64,000 nt of DNA from Rotaria socialis (GCA_905331475.1 CAJNYU010001127.1:620001-684000), one strand, 5' to 3'. Shown: positions 1 through 13,464, numbered from the stretch's first letter. The notes: generated by a model from the sequence alone, not told the origin. Numbers and translations are program-made.

Positions 1-22
1 ATTTCTATTTTTTCCTCTAGTA

Positions 23-181
23 TTATTCTGTCAGGAGTAAAATTTTCTCTTTGACAACAAAGTAAACCGTTGCTATAAATAAAAATAATAAACTTCTTTT
101 GGGACAAGCTATAGGCCCGCCATGATTCTCTGTACTAGTAGAGTAATTCAAGGCGAATTCTTCATCACACCATTTTATCAT
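23..181 (-). CDS. Possible small ORF or terminal exon, unrecognised
   Basis: An open frame of 52 codons lies just downstream, on the same strand, of the LU-domain gene. It has two cysteines and a hydrophobic C-terminal stretch (SLLFLFIATVYFVV) before the stop at 23-25. The frame stays open upstream of the ATG to about 225, so it could be a separate small gene or an alternative last exon of the neighbour. No family is recognised and it may be chance. Confidence 0.2.
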   Translation of the reverse strand: MIKWCDEEFALNYSTSTENHGGPIACPKRSLLFLFIATVYFVVKEKILLLTE

Positions 182-233
182 CGTATTTAGCTTCCGATAG
201 CCACGAAAAAAAGAAGATTGAGAAAATTAGTTT

Positions 234-1793
234 TTAACATTTTCCACACAAATGAAGACATGCAAATGCAAACACTTCACTTTCTTCACATAATGAGCGG
301 TTTTCAGAACTGCAAATTGAAGTATCAACATCCGGTTGACTGCAATTAACTAAATATAAAATAGGATATTAAAAACATACCGAAAAAAAGAACAATCTAT
401 TTTTTTACAATATTCGCATTCACGTCCATATGTATTCTCTAAACAATAACAAAAACAACCATCTTCTATTTCTGGTGTTCCACCATTTTGACAATAAAGT
501 CTACAGATCGATGAAGACCGAGTACTTGTTGTTAATTGTGTAGTACTCGTTTGTGTTATAACTATCATTTAAAACAAATTGGTTTTGTTATTCAAAAAAT
601 ATCTTTACTTGGACGAACAAGAACATTTTCTGCTCCGTATCCATTGCATTTATTATTGGAACAAAAATATGTTTGTATTCCATTGTGTGAACTAACTGAA
701 TTTGATGGTCCACATGCCCACCAACAACAACGTCGTTCAATCATTGCTAGAGAAAAAATATATGTATATCGAGTCTTTCCAGGCTTTGTTTTCTTTCTAC
801 TTTGATCATTTGGATTTTGATAAAGCATACAAGTAGGACAATTCATTAACAAAAAAACTGATCCTTCTTTACCACAATCTGGTCCTGAACAGTCATAGCA
901 TTGAAATGACGATTGTACTGTAATGGTCGTGGTTGAACTCGAACTCGAAACTAGAATACAAGGTTTCTGCATGTTAATTTTTCAGCATTTTCAAATGACC
1001 TGTTCCGCCGAGAAGCACTGACTCTGCTCCAATTCCATTACATCGATTCGAATAACAAAAATATGCTCTACGACCTTCATAGTCATCAATAGTTCCAGAT
1101 AATCCACAATTGGATGTACAACATCGTCGATTGACTCTATCTGAATATTGAGAAACGTTTATTTGATTTATTTCTATTAATGTTAAAGACTTGCTATCAT
1201 CGAATGTATTCAGATAAATCACACATGATTTACATCCATAAACGATTGTCGACTCATCAATTCCACATTTTGAATTATAACTAGTGCAATCATAGCAACC
1301 TAGAACTAAATCTCGTTTTCTTCTAATGATACAACTTCTCAAATTGAAGATAGCCGATGACTTACCATCATCAGTAGTTGATAAAACTGACGTTGTTGAT
1401 GTTAATAATGGATCAATTATTTCTCCGAACAATTTCTCATCTGAACGAGCATCATTGCACATATCTTCAGAGCAAAAATAAGTCGGATATCTTCCTTCAT
1501 AGGGTCTCAAACCATCTTTACTCCCACAGTCATTTGTACAACACCGTCTAACTATCGTACCTGCTATTTTGTTTTTTTAAACAAAAATCGATTAAATACT
1601 CGACAGTTATTTTTTTCTTACCGCCATCATAATTATTTCGATAGATCATACATTTTCCTGAACATTCAACTGCAAGATAAGTTTGTCCTTGTCCGCAAGA
1701 AACGTGTCCTGTACATTCATAACATTTTAGACTTTTACATGGAACTAAATAAATAGCTAAGAATATGATAAGTACATATTCGACTAATATCAT
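234..1793 (-). CDS. Secreted/surface protein: three LU (Ly6/uPAR) domains, EGF-like, ShK-like
   Basis: Six exons on the minus strand (1793-1622, 1560-1366, 1299-1000, 950-609, 561-381, 339-234) join in frame to 431 aa. All five introns are 40-70 bp with GT-AG ends. Residues 1-20 look like a signal peptide (MILVEYVLIIFLAIYLVPC). Three cysteine-rich units follow, near 25-95, 123-215 and 245-330. Each opens with CY(E/D)C, has a CC pair in the second half, and ends in FCS..MCN, FCYSNRCNG or FCSNNKCNG, the hallmark of three-finger LU domains. An EGF-like module (CQNGG...CFCYC...YGREC) lies near 355-385. The last exon ends with spaced cysteines and CGKC, as in ShK domains. No GPI-type tail is evident after the ShK part, so a secreted product is likely. 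The combination is unusual; the ligand is unknown. Confidence 0.8.
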
Positions 1794-4700
1794 AATAATA
1801 TTCTAAGACTAAAACAATCGAATGTTATCAATCATTTTCTTTTTTTTATCAAATTCTTAAGCTCCACCTCCGTTTTCATATTTGATTTTCTCGCAAATAT
1901 AAAAAAATACGACATCGGCTCTTCTTTCTTATATGAATAAAAAGAACTATTGATGAATGTTCGATAATAGGCCAAGCACTGAATGACATCGGGGAAAAAA
2001 GAAATTGTTTTCCTTAGTAGCATCCTTTCAAAATTAGTCACATTTAACATTACATTATATGAAAATTATAAGATAATATCTGTTGTAGTTATTATTAGTT
2101 TCTATGATCTTCTAGATATGTGTTCGTTAGTTCCGAGTTAAATATAGTAATGAGAAAATGTCACAAAAATATCAGAAGAAGAAGGATGTTATTATAAAAC
2201 CATTTTAGTGTTAAATAATCTATAGATAGAAAGTAATTAAAAACAAGTTTTTCTTAGTCAATGAGTACTTTCGTATTCTATCCGAATAATCCTGAAAACT
2301 AACAAAAAGAAACAAGAACTTCACGTACTATAGACTCGGATGCTTTCTATATAGCGTACTTTAAAAAAAATATCAATTTAAGAGTTTTTTGTCGTAAAAT
2401 AATCGATAATTGTGTAGGATTTCCGAAAAGAAGCCGCTCCCACATTTCTATAGATATAATTATAGTGACATGAGAGAGAACAAAAAACCTCGACAGAATA
2501 CACCTAGAAAAAGAAAATGTCCATTAAGTTTTAGAAATGTTCTTCGTCGAGAATAGGGTTTGTCTAACTAGTTGAACATTGATCTGCCTCGATAATGCAA
2601 ACTCTCTCGTACTTTATTGCAAGAGCAATAATTTAAGACTATTCATGTTTGAATATTTATGAGTTTAACTTACTTCTTTTTTTGATTTCGCTGTGTGTTA
2701 CGACACATTTAAGATAATGATATTTGCTAGATAGTATTATTCAAATGTAGCTTTGCTTTTCTTGTAAAAAGTGATCCTCTCTAGTAGATAACTGTCATCT
2801 CGTATTGCAGAATTAATTATACATATATATTCAGCCATTTCGATAACATGATACCGTTCACACTAGTTATATTTTTCTATTCAAACGTGCATCTAAGTGC
2901 TTATTTTAAGTGTCATTTGAGTTGATAGTTATTTTTATTTTATTTAGTAAAAAGCACCAATTGCTCTCTGTGAAAAAAGAAAACCTCTTTCAAACTTTTT
3001 TCTTTCTTCTTCACATCATGATGCTTTCCATCTAACTAAAAATCTTAGTAAGAGTTCTTCCTTCTTTTCTATGCCAGTATTATTCTAACCAGTATTGTCA
3101 ATATTCATAAGTGCTGTGTACTAATCATTATTATCATTGCATTTAGTTTTTCTTTTCTCTCCTTATACGTGTGTAAATTTTCTTTCCTTCTTTCTTACAT
3201 TTTTTTTGCTACTTTCATGTTTTTTTTTCAGCTTTTTAATGCATCTACGCTCGAGAAGTTGTGCCATCGGAACATTTATTACAACAGGGAGAGACAGAGA
3301 CAGAAAAAGAAAAGGAGACATGCTCGTAGGAAGCCACACGATTTAAGAGTGTGACAGATACATGATCTTTCTTTTTATCATGTGATGAGAATACTTTTTG
3401 TTATATTTCATTTTGAAGTTATTTCCAATTGTGCAAAACAAAGCAAGTAAGCATGATCAATGTAAAACTTTATTTTTTGTGTCTCATCGAATAATAGAAC
3501 TAACCTGAAATCAAATAAATAGAAATACTTCATATCAACTTGAGCATACCTTTATGACATATTCAATGATTATCAAGAACTTATTGAAAGATGGAAAAGA
3601 AAGTATTGTGCTTTTTTTGAAACATAAGAATTAGACAAAAAACAAGAACTAATCTAACGTTTCATGAAGACGACAAATGGAAGAAAAATACTTTTCTCTG
3701 TTTTTTTTAATTTAAAAGCTTTATTAATAATTTTTTTTCATTGTTTTTCTTCCTTTTTTTATATTTATTAGGTTAGGAAGCAGGTACTATCGAGTGAAAA
3801 CAATGCAGCACGCAATATAGGAGATAATTTCCATCAGACAACCAAGTTTAATGATTTGCAAGCAATAAGCATAATAGAGACTAAAAAAAGAAATAACTTT
3901 CTTTTCGAGATCGGTGCCTGTAAATAAGCGGATATTGGTGTGAAATGATGTTCGAATGTAGAACCTAGATGATAGAACTATTTTGTTTTTCTTGTAAGAG
4001 TAACATAAAAGGATATTCCAGCCATGCATATCTAATTGAAGCATACAGAATGTTTTGTTCATGATTGTTGTTCTCTTCTAAAATATAATGTATTCCGTTG
4101 ATACTAATTACGTAGATCGTTTTTCTTCCTACATTGTTTCGACTGAAATATTATCGATTTCTTTAATTCGATGAGCCTGATCATTAGTAAGATGTCGCTA
4201 ACAATACAAATAGGAAAAAATGAGAAACACCAAGGAACAAGAAAACATTTTCTTTTGCGATCTTTTATCCGTCTACCAGTAGGAGAATTGTAACACCCAT
4301 GATTGAGTAATCATAATTGCATTTTCTTCTCCTCTTTCTTCTCCTCCTCATATGATACAGGTACATTGTTTCACAAACAAAAAACAGCGTAATTCGATTC
4401 TTGTCTAATTATAACGAGATAAATATATATATGAGACCACGATTTTTTTAAAATTAGCCTAAGAAAACTTTTTATGCGTGTAATGTTTTCAAAGACAATT
4501 ATCATCGTATCGGTCTATTAATGTCAAAGTTATGAAGACAATTTATACTTCCTTTTAAGTCAGGAGAAATTACATTGTATGCTCTAGTTTTGAGACATGA
4601 GACTGTCAGATGAACAGCGCGCATAGAGACAGAAGAAAAGAAAATTCATTGTCAAAAAAAAAAAATATATATATATATATATAACGAGAGATTTTGCATT

Positions 4701-4951
4701 AATAGCTCAATTAGACGTAAGTGCATGCTGAAGATTAGCATTCTTAACAATGATTTCTAGTTAGCGCTTGTTATAAGTAACGAAAATTTTCAAGTTTGCC
4801 TTTGCCTCTTAAAACTTTCCTCGAAACTCGTCTGATTGAAAAATAATTGATGGATCTATTGAAATTCTGAAATTTTCCTTTAGAAGAAAACAAACACAAC
4901 TATGAGATAGCATATTGCTAAGCTCCACTGTTACATTTTATTCAGTATGCG
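1794..4951. other. Intergenic, no gene recognised
   Basis: About 3.2 kb of AT-rich sequence. The short open frames (for example 3137-3354 and 3787-4062) are low-complexity, with poly-Phe/Leu or poly-basic composition, no homology and no splice-consistent partners. Nothing else is supported apart from the AT microsatellite near 4660. Confidence 0.6.
4653..4682. repeat. Poly-A followed by (TA)n microsatellite
   Basis: A run of A residues passes directly into a TA dinucleotide repeat of about eight units. Confidence 0.8.
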
Positions 4952-7900
4952 ATGGTGTGTAGTAATCATTTTCAAGTGAAGTGAGTTTTGATTATTGAAA
5001 AATAATTTTCTTTATTCATAAAAACAAAAATTAAAGGTACGCTCGATTTTTAATTAAATACCATCTTGTCATATTTTGTGGGATATTTACTATGGCAAGC
5101 ATTGGTCTTGTTTTATTAATATATAAACGTGATCAAATACAGATTGAACATTTGTTAAAAGTAAATATTACCAAAACAGAAAAGAATTCAAGTTCTATAG
5201 TTACTGTTTTTTCTTCTACATAGGGCTTTCAAGTACATGGAACTAAATCATCTGATGATTATCGAAAATTGATCGCACTTATTCGTGAAACTCAAACAAC
5301 ACATCTATTTCCGCATTCTATCCATAGCAAAGTAAATATTTCTCATAGCAAATCCTATGTGCAGTTTGAGGTTTATCAGTTATATTCAGAAAAGAAAATT
5401 AATTATCAAGCAAGGTTTGTTTTTCAACCCGGAAATCCTGAAAACATATTCGGAAAGAGAAAGACTGACTAATACTAGTGATGTCAAGGTGTCCGGATCA
5501 TAGGACATATTCAAATTTAATTTGATAATTATACGTCTTCTATAGAAATTTCAGCAAACACCATACTCAAATTTCAATCCACATATCGATCCGTGTTCGA
5601 AACGATTCTATTCGTCCACATGTCCTATTTGTAAGTACAAAGAATTGTTGTAGAAAAAGCAAAACTTCAATTTTTCAATTTCAGTACATTACACAGAATT
5701 AACATTTGCTTTGAATAATAATTCAACAACATTATTTGATGATATAACTAATTTTAAAACAGTATGCGAACTTGAATGGTTATTACGTATGAGATTTACC
5801 AATTGCTCATTAATAATCAATGATTCCTGTTGTCAATTCATAGGACCAGGTAGAAAATAATCTTCTTCTTATTATTTCTTTTATATTCTAATACACGTTC
5901 GGCTATTAGAAAAAAGAAAAGAAGAAGAAATCTAATCATACTAATAATCAATGAATACAATAATTCGATTTTCTCGCCCGGTCGAAAAACTTTTCTACTT
6001 ATTTATAAATAATTAAAATTCTATGAAGATATTAGAATAATTTTCTTTTTCCAGGAAGCAAAAAAATCCTGAGAAAAATTCATCGAAACATACTTGTAAG
6101 ATTCTCGTATGACAAAAACTTATATTAGTAGTGTAATAGTAAATCGGCCTATCCGCTGACACCTCCATCCATCTCGCCTATTCATGATAATGATATCTCG
6201 GTAGAAATTAAAAACCGAGAAAAATCTTTTTTTTCCCATTTAGTACGACTTCTTTTCGATGGACAATTCAATTCATTCGAACAATGTGAAAATCTTACAT
6301 TAAACCAATTAGGAAAATTTCAATCTCAATGGTTATCATGCAATTTATCGTTATGTCCAAATACTCATCTTTACAATTATCTTCAAAATCTTCGATCGTC
6401 GTCAACATTTAAAATCTACATAAATATTGAAAATAATACAGAAGATCTTCTTGATTTATATACATATGTTGACAATAAAGATTATCAATATAAATTTCAA
6501 TTACTAAACATAAAATTTGATTCCAATGATGAACAAATTATATTTAACTATCTTCTTCAAACGAATCTACCATTATTATGTTTCACTATTAGTCTTTATC
6601 TATTATGTCTTGTATTATTTGTTAAAAATATTTTCTTTATTCTAATTATTATTCTACATGTATTTATAACAATACTCTTCAGTTCAATGATTTACATTTA
6701 TGTATTTCATTTTCCAATAGCTATACTGAATTGTACAAGTATAATATTATATCTATTCATAATATTTATTGACTCATTTCTTTGGTATACATGTTGGTCG
6801 GTTAATAATCATCGGCGAGATGATTGTACAATACATCGTATTATGGAAAATTTGTTAACACAAATATTTTATTATTTAGTACCAAAAAATTTAGTAGCTA
6901 TGATGACACTTGTTATAACATATACAAATCAAATTATAGTCTTACAATGTTTTGCAGTTTTTTCTTTTCTACTTGTATCAATCTCGTTTTTTGTTTCATT
7001 TACACTCTATCCTGGTAAGTAAAAGCAAAATTACAGCTTAGAAAATCTAGGCAAAACTATTTCAAATTTTTGAATTTTTCCTTTTTTTTAAATCTTCTTA
7101 GTCATAAGTAGCTAAACAGCTAAAAAAATCTCATCAATCGAGCAAAGAGAAAAAAAGAACAGGCTGAATCTATCATATTTTGCATTTAAAATAAGATGAA
7201 AGTCTATATGACCTTGCACATGAATTCTATTTCCAAATATTATCATGACTAATCTGACACTTCAGAAGCAATTATTTATCTAACCCTAGTCGAACTTTTT
7301 TATTCATGCGCTTGCAAGACTTAAGTTCAAGATGTGTCCATAGCGCATGACTTTCTTACTCAAGACAAGCGCTTCAATGTTTGCATGAGTTACAAAAAAA
7401 AATGCAACTATAATTTTTTATTAAAAGTTGAGTTATTGTGAATGTAAAATTGAAAAAAAAGAGTTGAAAAAGTTCTTTAATAACAGAAACGCTTAGATAA
7501 AAATTCAAGCGCATGAACAAGAAGTTTAAGAACTTGAGTTCGCCGAAAGGGTTCATGTCTTGTCTCAAGATGTGTCCATAGTTCTTGACTTTCTTGATCA
7601 AAAAAGTCAAGAATTGCATGCGCTTGCAAAAAAAGTTCGACTAGAGAAAGCAATTATTCAATAACACGAAGTATCATGCATGACGATTGCAAAATTATAG
7701 AAATACCATCACTGGAGAGTAACCGTCCCGGTGTGGAATTTAATTAGAGTTATAAGAAAGAAAGAAATTTTGATCTTTACCTTAGATATATTTAACCGAA
7801 TATTTTTGTTTCATTAGTTTCATTTGTTTTCATTCTTCGACATCAATCATCGATTCCGACAATTGAACATTGTTTATATAGGCTTTTTAAAAAAATAGCG

Positions 7901-10822
7901 AATCTCTGCTATATTGATCGTGCAATACCTTACCTTATAGTACGATTAAAAGCTTTTTGGTTGATTTCACTCACTGTTATATCTTGTATGGCATTTATTA
8001 TTGTATTTTACTGGCCAAAATTACAATTTAATGCATGTCGAATAACATTTGATACTCTACCATTGCATCTGCCATATGAAAAATCAATAGCAATGACAAA
8101 AACATTTGATATTGATATTACCTATTATATGGGTTCACATTGGGAAGTACCCAATGAATCAATCATACCAGCCAATGATATTCCTACACTTGATTATAAT
8201 TCTGAAAATAAAATGACATCGGAAATTGGCGGCACTAATACATTTGAATTTGCCTTACAAAAAAATCTGTTCTCTCTAATTGATTTTTGTTCACATTTAA
8301 AATCATTACAAGAAAAACGGCCTACGGAAAATGCGGCACATGAGAGAGAATTATTTAAGAAACATCATTATCAATATCCTACTTCACACGTGTTAAACAA
8401 TCATTCATTCGACGAGTAAGTCAAACTGTTTTTTTGATATCAATGCTATTAATTACTTAAATGTACTAGAAATTTTCCGGAAAAGTTAAAACTAGAACGA
8501 TACTTTTCTTTATTTTTTAGTCCTTCAATAGCATCTATTGAAAACAAATTAAATAGTGCATCGTTAATAATAAATAATATTCATTGTTTTGGTGATTTAT
8601 CTGCATCCTATTCAACATATTCATCATCCAATACAAAATTTTCTTCAATCATTATTGACCAGCAAAATCAATCAAATAATTGTAGTTTGACGTGTTCACC
8701 GAATAGCACATCAAGTTTACATGAATGTATTCAATGTCTTAATTCGTTATATTATAATTCTAATAAATATGATGATTTATTTCTCGTTAAAAATGGTCTT
8801 CGTTTTATCAGTGATGCACAAAATCCTCGATATTTATTACAAACAATCAATTATAAATGGACTTTATTAAGTAATATAAATAATTTTCACGAATGGAAAT
8901 TATTATATGAAAATTTAAAAACAAATTTCATAGAAAGATTCTATTCGAAAAGATTTTCTCATTTGTTATTTTGGTGGTCAAGTGAATTATTTTCAACCTA
9001 TACAATGATGGAACAATTACAACAAGAAAAAAATGTTTTAACAGGAATCAAATTCCTTGTTATATTAATTACTTTATTATTATTTACGGGCATTCTTGGC
9101 ATATTAGTCACATTAACAACATTATTTAATTTCATCACTTGTATTGCTGTACTGACATTATTGAATTATAAATTAACTGTAGAAAATATGTCCTATTTTA
9201 CTATAGTACTTATTATTTGTTCACAATATTCTATACTTTATTCGATTAGGCAAGTTTGTCTTTTTTATTTTGAGAATACACTGCGTCAGAATTCATCCTA
9301 TGACCAAAAATGAAACGAGTGTGGGATGTGCAGGATAATCAGATGCATAATAATTAGATAATAATTAGAGATGCCAGTATCTGACTGATAGTCACGCCTG
9401 TCGATTCATTTTCTCCAAGGGAAGGAAGCACAATTATGAGAAAAAGTCTACGTTGACGTTTGTGAGAACTTGCCGATCACAAAAAGTACATACTTATTTC
9501 CTAATGACATCATCAAGGTTTATGAATGTGATAAAAGCTGTAAACAAGATATTTACCTAGAAAAATTGCACTTGAAAATATACGTAGAAGAATATATTCG
9601 GTAGTAGCTATATCCAATTATTAGATTTAGAAAGCTCACTAGATTCAATGAACTTGATTTCTTGGAAAGAAAATATTAAAAAGACCTTTGCTATTTTATT
9701 TTTAGTTATAAATTAGCACCAACATTTTTCTTTCAACGTAAAAATCGAACAATATATTCTCTGAAACAATTATGTACCGCATTATTTTATTTAACATTTT
9801 CAATTATTGTGATATCAACTCCTTGTTTATTTTCATCGTTACCTTATCTATCGAAATCGGCGATGATATTTATAATATCATCATCGATCAGTCTTATCTA
9901 TTCAACATTTTTTCTACAATCACTACTTTACTATATTGGTCCAGCTGATCATACATGTTTTTTAATGCCATGGCGTTTGAAATGCATATTGAGTTCAAGA
10001 TCACAAGTCAATAATGGTAATGATTTATCATTGAGAAATCCATCAAATAAAAGCCGACGATATCAACGTATGTCAACATCATCGCACGCTGCATCATCGT
10101 ATTTCTCACAAATGTTTACTGGTTCAACTTATTTCGAAAACGAATACAGTAGCGTTCTTGATAGTCTAACTGTTTCTTCTCGACGACGAGAAAGTTCACG
10201 AAGTTATCAGATATCACATGCAGCTAAACGTAATTCAGTATTAACAGGCGAAACTATTGAATTATATACTCCACGTGCAAGTCTTGCACCCTACGGACAT
10301 CGTCGATATTCAAGACATACGTCCGTATCACGTGGTGTACCAACAACAGGTCTTGCACGACCACTCTATGTACTGTCATCAGCATCGCCTTATTTTCAAT
10401 CGAGCTTTACTTCTCAAGTTCCTATGGAGCAACGTTCACCATCATCACATGTCTGTCAACAATCACGTTCACCATCGCCCTATTCATCTGGCCGACAATC
10501 ATCTGTAGGACCAGCAAGTTCACTGCGTCCATGTTATTCAGCTCCTCGTCTACATGTGTCTCATCATCGGCTACAAACAAATAGTTTAAAACAAACTAAT
10601 ATTCTTATTGAAGAAACTTCTCTATTATCATCTGATCAAATTAGACAAACGCCACTGATGGATATTCAACGACAAGATGTTGTTTCACCGATAGATGAAT
10701 TTGGCAAACCATCCGTTGTACCTCATGAAAAATTATCAGCAGCAAAAAAACGGCAGATGCTAAAAGCAACAACCGTCGAATCGGGTGGCCATAAGTGGTT
10801 GAAGCGATCCAGCAGTAGTTAA
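4952..10822 (+). CDS. Dispatched-like multi-pass membrane protein (RND/Patched family)
   Basis: Nine exons (4952-4980, 5037-5160, 5224-5409, 5546-5630, 5685-5849, 6244-7014, 7818-8415, 8521-9249, 9706-10822) join in phase to 1267 aa. The family call rests on GFQVHGT just after TM1 (Dispatched has GFEPRGT), a Cys-rich first loop with SCC, an SSD-like five-helix block in exon 6, a second large extracellular loop, a second helix block in exons 8-9, and a Ser-rich cytoplasmic tail. Dispatched proteins release lipid-modified Hedgehog, driven by ions. Two introns are best read as GC-AG: exon 3 ends before GCAAGG and exon 8 before a consensus AG|GCAAGT. In TM4 the usual GADD is replaced by IFIDS, leaving one Asp, and the TM10 acidic motif is also absent, so activity may differ. 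The start is uncertain: an acceptor (ATTCAG) sits 6 bp upstream of the ATG, so a leader exon may be missing, and an out-of-frame ATG lies at 4947. Confidence 0.75.
7286..7644. mobile_element. Foldback/MITE-like element in an intron of the Dispatched-like gene
   Basis: The ends are inverted: CTAGTCGAACTTTTTT at the left and its complement at the right, each next to a CATGCGCTTGCAA block. Inside, a 17-bp direct repeat (TCAAGATGTGTCCATAG) occurs at 7327 and 7565, and a hairpin built on TTCTTGACTTT lies at 7582-7613. An identical 11-bp sequence (AAGCAATTATT) flanks the element at 7266-7276 and 7648-7658, a possible target-site duplication. No transposase is present, so this would be a non-autonomous element. 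It accounts for most of the extra length of this 803-bp intron. Confidence 0.6.
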
Positions 10823-12068
10823 ATTTATTCTACAAAACAAATTTTTTTATTATATATTCATCTATACACTTCTTGTTTGTTCATGTGTGGTTATCATTTG
10901 TCTTTTTTCAGATGATCATTGAGTCTAAGTGTGTATATATATATATAGGCAATTTATAGCCATTATGAAAAATATTTTTGATCGAGAGTGATTATAATGA
11001 ATTAAATTTTTTTAGGTTAATATCACTGTTTATATTTCAATTACAACGATTGTTTTCGTTTTTTGCTTGTTCGTATGAATAATTTTTTTTAAAGAAAAAG
11101 TAATAAAAGTAATTATTTTATTAAATATACATAGCTAAATAGAATGTTCTGACGTAAGTTTCTTTCAATGGAATGAAACAATAGTGTCTGCTTCTGTCTC
11201 AGAAAAGGAATTTTTGTCCTGAAGCATTTTTCTCAAATAAAAATAGAGATTAATAAGACCAAAGGATTATTTAACTTTTTTCTTTTTCTTTATTTGAAAA
11301 TATTAATTTGTAATATATTTTCAATTATTCTACTCAATGATAGATGCAAATGCTTTTTTTTCTAAAACTATTTTTAATATAAATGAATGACGTTCGACAA
11401 GGTTACTATAATATCTGTTTGGAAAATTCATTAAGTTACCTACAGCGAAATGCGTATTTTAATTATTGACCTTTCCACTAGACTCATGTCTGTTGACTTC
11501 CATAGGAAGTATTCCATCTTTTATATATGTAGAAAGAATAATTTCAAAGTACTAGTGTGCCTTTTGTCGAGCGGAAGACAATAAAATCTATGCGTTCACG
11601 AAGTAATATTCGTGTTGCAGAAGAAGAAAAAACTATTTTTAAGTACAGATGTACGTTATTGACTTCTTTGAAGAAAGAGAGTTGAATTCAAGTAGGATAT
11701 TTCATACTTGAATAATTCATCTCATCTTACTTTGACAAAGGCGACAAAATAGAATATTTAAAAAAGAACATTTTCTTTTGTCTTTTGTTTTAAAAAAATC
11801 CGATTGGTTTAACACCATAAAGAATTTTTTCTTTATTAATAATGCTGGAGTTACTTAGAACGAATAAACACAAGATGTACCCATAGTATATATTGCAACT
11901 ATAGAAATATTAGTGTCGAAAGATGTTTCATTTTTTCCTTATCGAACAAAGAACTTTCTCTATAAATGAGCTGAAGTATACTTTATTTATCAATCGAAAG
12001 GTCAATAGCCAAAATTTAGATATTCTAACTAAAAAAAATAATTTTTAATGTCTGTTCAGATTATTTAA
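10823..12068. other. Convergent intergenic region
   Basis: It lies between the 3' ends of the Dispatched-like gene and the EF-hand gene, and presumably holds both 3' UTRs. A short (TA)n is at 10933-10946. No coding signal is seen. Confidence 0.6.
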
Positions 12069-12736
12069 TTACGCAACATGTCCAAATTGACCGTATAATT
12101 TGTTTAACATAGTAGTTAAAGCCATTACATCAGTAAAATCCAGTGTACCATTTTGATTTTGGTCGACGGCTTGGAAAATTCCTTTTGCCAAATCTAAATT
12201 GTGCAACATTAGAATAATTAATCGATTCCTATCCATACTTACACGTTGAAGCACCACCAAGGCCTAGTTCCTGTAAATAGAGTTGTATATCTTCTACTGC
12301 TATTTTTCCATCGCCATTTTTATCGAGTTGCTTGTACATGGCATACATTTTTTGGACATTTTGAATGGTTGAACCTAGAAAAAATCGTAAATTTTTTCTA
12401 TAGTTATATTAATATTTAGAAAAAAATCTTACCAGCACCACCACCTTGACCACCTGAAAATGCTTCATAAGCTTTCATTGCACCCTGAAACATATTACCT
12501 GGATTTTGTCCACCAGAATACTAGAAAAACACAAGTATGATTCATGAAAAAAGTTTCTTTCGATATACTACACTTGATACATCCTCTGAATGTTCATGGT
12601 TTTGTGAAGCTTCTTGTTTTGCTCGGCTACGAAATTGATTTACGAATGAACCAACATCATCGATACCAACTTGTTCAAGCATACCATTCAACGAACCATT
12701 TTCTAACTGTTCGCGACCAAAATTAAAGATATCCAT
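12069..12736 (-). CDS. Small EF-hand calcium-binding protein
   Basis: Four exons on the minus strand (12736-12572, 12520-12433, 12374-12243, 12193-12069) join to 169 aa with introns of about 50-60 bp. Two EF-hand loops are visible: DKNGDGKIAVED, canonical except for Asp at position 12, and DQNQNGTLDFTD, with Asn at position 5 and again Asp at position 12. Asp at position 12 normally favours Mg2+ or weakens Ca2+ binding. Between the N-terminal helix-rich part (MDIFNFGREQLENG) and the EF pair is a Gly-rich linker (SGGQGGGAG), somewhat like the penta-EF family, but only two loops are visible. It could be a cytosolic calcium sensor. The partner is unknown. Confidence 0.75.
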
Positions 12737-13464
12737 TTTATTGTATTAATCTGAAAACTAAAAAAACATGAAAAAGACGTCAAGCGCATTACCTTGTGAA
12801 GGTCCCGCCCTTACTACTATTTATCTCAATCACACGAATGAAGAGGAAAAAAATGCACAACCCTTACGGATTATTTTCGTTCTCTCCTATAATCAATGTA
12901 CAATGATTAAAAACCTATTAGCGATGAATGGATTGCTTTTTTTTCTCTATAGAATTCATGGCAATTATTAGAGAGAGAGAGACATAAGTCATGACTATAT
13001 TTTTTCGTTAATAGTAAGAAAGTGTGTGTTCTTTTATATGATCGTTTTGCTACGTATGAATTATTTTATAGTGGCTTATTTTGTGTATAAACTATTCGTA
13101 CACTAATTTCGAATAGAATATACTGGCGCATATAAAGCTTCAGCTTCGCTATGAATATATGAGGTATTTGCATTGATTTTGTACAATTCACCGTGATTTT
13201 ATTTATGATTTTTAAAGAACAATTCAAAAAAAAATGAATTTGATTGTTTACTTTAATCTCGAGTATCATGGTTCATCAATTCATAAAAATTGAAGAAAAA
13301 ATAAGCTCTTATCAACTATTATTTTACACACGAAAACAAAACACCGTAGACTATAAACGGACACATATGCACACTCGCGTGTAATATGTTTCGATGAAAA
13401 ACAAACAAAATATTTTTGCAAAATTTGGTTTACAGTAAATTGGATTTAGTTGCAATATCAAAGA
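12737..13464. other. Upstream region, no gene recognised
   Basis: Upstream of the EF-hand gene. The 67-aa minus-strand frame at 13066-13269 is low-complexity and not supported. Confidence 0.5.

Noticed and set aside
3137-3354. Two overlapping frames with hydrophobic N-termini
   Set aside because: Pyrimidine-rich low-complexity DNA encodes the Phe/Leu/Ser run; there is no other evidence.
10257-10508. Open frame overlapping the last exon of the Dispatched-like gene
   Set aside because: His/Tyr-rich shadow of the Ser-rich tail in another frame, with no independent support.
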